NCBI GenBank assembly: GCA_003651045.1
Contig: QMTJ01000050.1
Span: 1-7,280, forward strand
From: Thermoplasmata archaeon
GTDB taxonomy: Archaea > Thermoplasmatota > E2 > DHVEG-1
Reading direction: 5' to 3'
DNA length: 7,280 nt
Both the position numbers and the translations under genes were made by a program. The notes beneath the pieces are model-generated. The model was not told the DNA's origin, made no database searches, and saw nothing but the letters and a program-made list of their open reading frames with translations. Positions 5,419 to 7,280 of the stretch are shown here, one piece after another. Every line of letters starts with the position of its first letter. Position 1 is the first letter of the stretch.

Positions 5419-5826
5419 TTATCTCACTACCATCACAGGTTTAGCAGCATACTGAACAACCTTGTTTGCTACACTACCGATCAAATAATGACCGAGTTCG
5501 CTAGTACCACGGCTACCAAGTACAATAAGATCAACCTTCTCACGGTTTGCAACATCAATGATTTTAGCAGCCGGGTCGCCTTCTTCTACCATACCAGTCA
5601 CAGTAAACTCATGAACCCCGATATCCTGAATAGTATCATTGATTAAAACCTCAGCTTTTTTCTTCAAAGTCTCATATGCTTCAGCATCAACAAAAGATTT
5701 ATCAGCGGGACTAGGAACCACAGCTAAAAGTATAAGCTCCCCATACTCATCAAGGAGCATCATCGCCTTGTTCAAAGCCTGTTCAGAACCTTCAGAACCA
5801 TCAAAACCTACAAGGATTTTTTTCAT
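5419..5826 (-). CDS. Universal stress protein, ATP-binding UspA-domain type
   Basis: This 135-residue single-domain protein has the UspA fold. It begins MKKILVGFDGSEGSEQAL with the conserved Asp9, and ends with the nucleotide-binding signature G-2x-G-9x-G-S (Gly104, Gly107, Gly117, Ser118) and the final strand KPVMVVR. The signature marks the ATP-binding subgroup; such proteins form dimers in the cytosol and are thought to act as nucleotide-dependent switches, but no specific partner is known. There is no signal peptide or membrane segment. The ATG lies 17 nt after the cysS stop, with AGGT 5 nt upstream, so it is probably co-transcribed with cysS. Family assignment is firm; its job in the cell is open. 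Confidence 0.93.
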   Translation of the reverse strand: MKKILVGFDGSEGSEQALNKAMMLLDEYGELILLAVVPSPADKSFVDAEAYETLKKKAEVLINDTIQDIGVHEFTVTGMVEEGDPAAKIIDVANREKVDLIVLGSRGTSELGHYLIGSVANKVVQYAAKPVMVVR

Positions 5827-5843
5827 AATAACCTAAAATTTCA

Positions 5844-7280
5844 TCATTTTATTATTTTAGTTTTTCTCCTCCAAACCGGACCACTACCGGTATCCTGAAT
5901 TTCAAACCCTATACTATTAAGTTTTTCTCTAATACCATCCGCGGTATTCCAATCTTTATCCTCACGTGCTTTTTCTCTAACCTGCAAAAGTGAATCCATT
6001 AACTCTTCAATACTTTTTCCCTCAACATCAGTTACATACTTTGAAGCGATTTTTTGAAGTTTTTTCAACAAAACCTTATCAACAACGTCTTTCTCTTCTT
6101 CAACTTTTTTAGGTTGAAACAATGTTAAAATACTACCTAAACAGGTGAGTGTATCAAGAGCGTATCTACATAAAACCTTGTTAGGGGCGGGATTATCTTT
6201 TAAAAACTTGTTACTCTTGTTTACAAAATCAAAAATAACAGCAACAGCTTGAGGTGTATTAAAATCATCATCCATGGTTTTTTCAAAATTTTTTTTAAAA
6301 TCTTCAACAGTTTTTAGATAGTTTTTCTCCATAATGTTCAACTTTTTTTCATCCAGTTTCTCCTTACTACTTCCACTTGCTAAGTTTTCTAGTTTTTCCT
6401 TCAACCGATGTATTTTTGTAAGACCTTTTTCGGCGTTTTTTAAAGCTTTTTCACTGAAATCAGGAGGACTACGATAATGAGTTTGAGCGAAAAAGAAACG
6501 TACAACCTCGGGATCCCATTTCTTCAATAAATCCTTTATATTAATGATGTTTCCAAGTGATTTTGACATCTTCTCACCTTCAACAGTGAGAAGTCCAATA
6601 TGCATCCAGTAACGCGCGAATTGTTTACCGGTAGCTGCTTCTGCCTGAGCGATTTCATTCTCATGGTGAGGGAAACGAAGATCCATACCGCCACCATGGA
6701 TGTCAAAAGGTAAACCTAGGTATTTACTACTCATAGTGGAACATTCAATATGCCAACCAGGGCGACCCTTACCCCAAGGGCTATCCCATGATGGCTCACC
6801 AGGTTTAGCTTTTTTCCAGAGAGCAAAATCAAGGGGGCTATGTTTTTTTTCTCCAGGTTGTATACGTGCACCACTCATAAGATCCTTAAGTTTTTGGCCA
6901 GAGAGTTTACCATATTCTGAGAATTTTTCAACAGAGAAATATACATCACCATCTACTTCATATCCATATCCTTTGTCAATGATCTCTTGTATCATTTTTA
7001 TCATATCAGGAATGGTTTCAGATGCTTTAGGGTAGACATCAGCTCTTCGTATACCGAGTTTATCTAAATCATTAAGGCATCGGGTGGTGAAACGACGGGA
7101 GTATTCAAGAGCGTCTATACCTTCTTGATTCGCAGCGGTAATGATTTTATCATCAACATCAGTGATATTCTGAACATAAAAAACCTTATAACCCCTGTAT
7201 TCAAAATATCTCCGTATAACATCAAAAGCATAATATGTTCTAGCGTGACCTATATGTGCATCGCTGTAGACTGTCATCCC
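5844..7280 (-). CDS. cysS: Cysteinyl-tRNA synthetase, 5' end missing at window edge
   Basis: This class I aminoacyl-tRNA synthetase charges tRNA-Cys. The frame is open to the right edge; the Met encoded at 7277 is internal, since its context GMTVYSDAHIGHA matches the CG(P/M)TVY segment that normally follows about 25-30 residues, including the first zinc-binding Cys. Numbering from that Met: HIGH at 8-11, second zinc ligand Cys179 in GWHIECS, HHENE at 204-208 giving the remaining zinc ligands, and KMSKS at 236-240. The helical DALR-type anticodon-binding region follows from about 275, ending near GPVWRRK. About 478 residues are visible, so the full protein would be slightly over 500, a little longer than typical. 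Its presence argues for direct charging of tRNA-Cys rather than sole use of the SepRS/SepCysS route. The stress-protein gene follows after 17 nt. Confidence 0.96.
   Translation of the reverse strand, partial: GMTVYSDAHIGHARTYYAFDVIRRYFEYRGYKVFYVQNITDVDDKIITAANQEGIDALEYSRRFTTRCLNDLDKLGIRRADVYPKASETIPDMIKMIQEIIDKGYGYEVDGDVYFSVEKFSEYGKLSGQKLKDLMSGARIQPGEKKHSPLDFALWKKAKPGEPSWDSPWGKGRPGWHIECSTMSSKYLGLPFDIHGGGMDLRFPHHENEIAQAEAATGKQFARYWMHIGLLTVEGEKMSKSLGNIINIKDLLKKWDPEVVRFFFAQTHYRSPPDFSEKALKNAEKGLTKIHRLKEKLENLASGSSKEKLDEKKLNIMEKNYLKTVEDFKKNFEKTMDDDFNTPQAVAVIFDFVNKSNKFLKDNPAPNKVLCRYALDTLTCLGSILTLFQPKKVEEEKDVVDKVLLKKLQKIASKYVTDVEGKSIEELMDSLLQVREKAREDKDWNTADGIREKLNSIGFEIQDTGSGPVWRRKTKIIK

Noticed and set aside
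6700..7035. Rightward 111-codon frame opposite cysS
   Set aside because: Antisense to conserved cysS sequence, including the zinc-site region; no independent evidence.
7275..7277. Met at 7277 as the true start of cysS
   Set aside because: It lies in the conserved CGMTVY-type segment just before HIGH; the N-terminal residues and first zinc Cys must lie beyond the window edge.
1..7280. CRISPR array, insertion sequence or transposase
   Set aside because: No regularly spaced repeats, terminal inverted repeats or transposase motifs are visible on either strand.

Overview
The window comes from an AT-rich archaeal chromosome. The evidence is a ribosomal protein of the L15e family (absent from bacteria), a stand-alone beta subunit of an ADP-forming acyl-CoA synthetase, a short SAH hydrolase without the C-terminal KPDHYRY-type tail, and TATA-box promoters with GGTG-type Shine-Dalgarno sequences. 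A euryarchaeal or Thermoplasmatota-like lineage seems likely, but the sequence alone does not fix it.

Left edge (1-467): the 5' part of an AbiEi-family antitoxin/repressor gene runs leftward out of the window. Its leader is covered by an imperfect 42-bp palindrome (18 of 21 pairs match) that would span the predicted transcription start and the ribosome-binding site. Behind its promoter lies a tRNA-Arg(CCT) gene whose 3' end points at the antitoxin gene, a common arrangement at integration sites.

Centre (541-4559): a tight leftward operon reads phenylacetate-CoA ligase family enzyme, ADP-forming acyl-CoA synthetase beta subunit, S-adenosylhomocysteine hydrolase (ahcY), then a short soluble TraB-family protein. 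Gaps are 5, 36 and 6 nt. The first two enzymes interconvert organic acids and acyl-CoAs at different energetic cost, probably aryl acids from aromatic amino acids. The third clears SAH left by methyltransferases. The role of the TraB protein is unknown.

Right part (4560-7280): a 230-nt divergent intergenic region carries promoters for the operon and for rpl15e, plus a 7-bp tandem repeat. rpl15e runs rightward and meets, tail to tail over an A/T-tract terminator region, a leftward pair: cysteinyl-tRNA synthetase (cysS, 5' end cut by the window edge) followed by a universal stress protein.

Most of the window is ordinary archaeal gene content. The strongest unexplained signals are the antitoxin operator next to the tRNA gene and the mixed metabolic operon ending in TraB. 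Two starts were corrected by Shine-Dalgarno placement: ahcY begins at 2556 and rpl15e at 4790.
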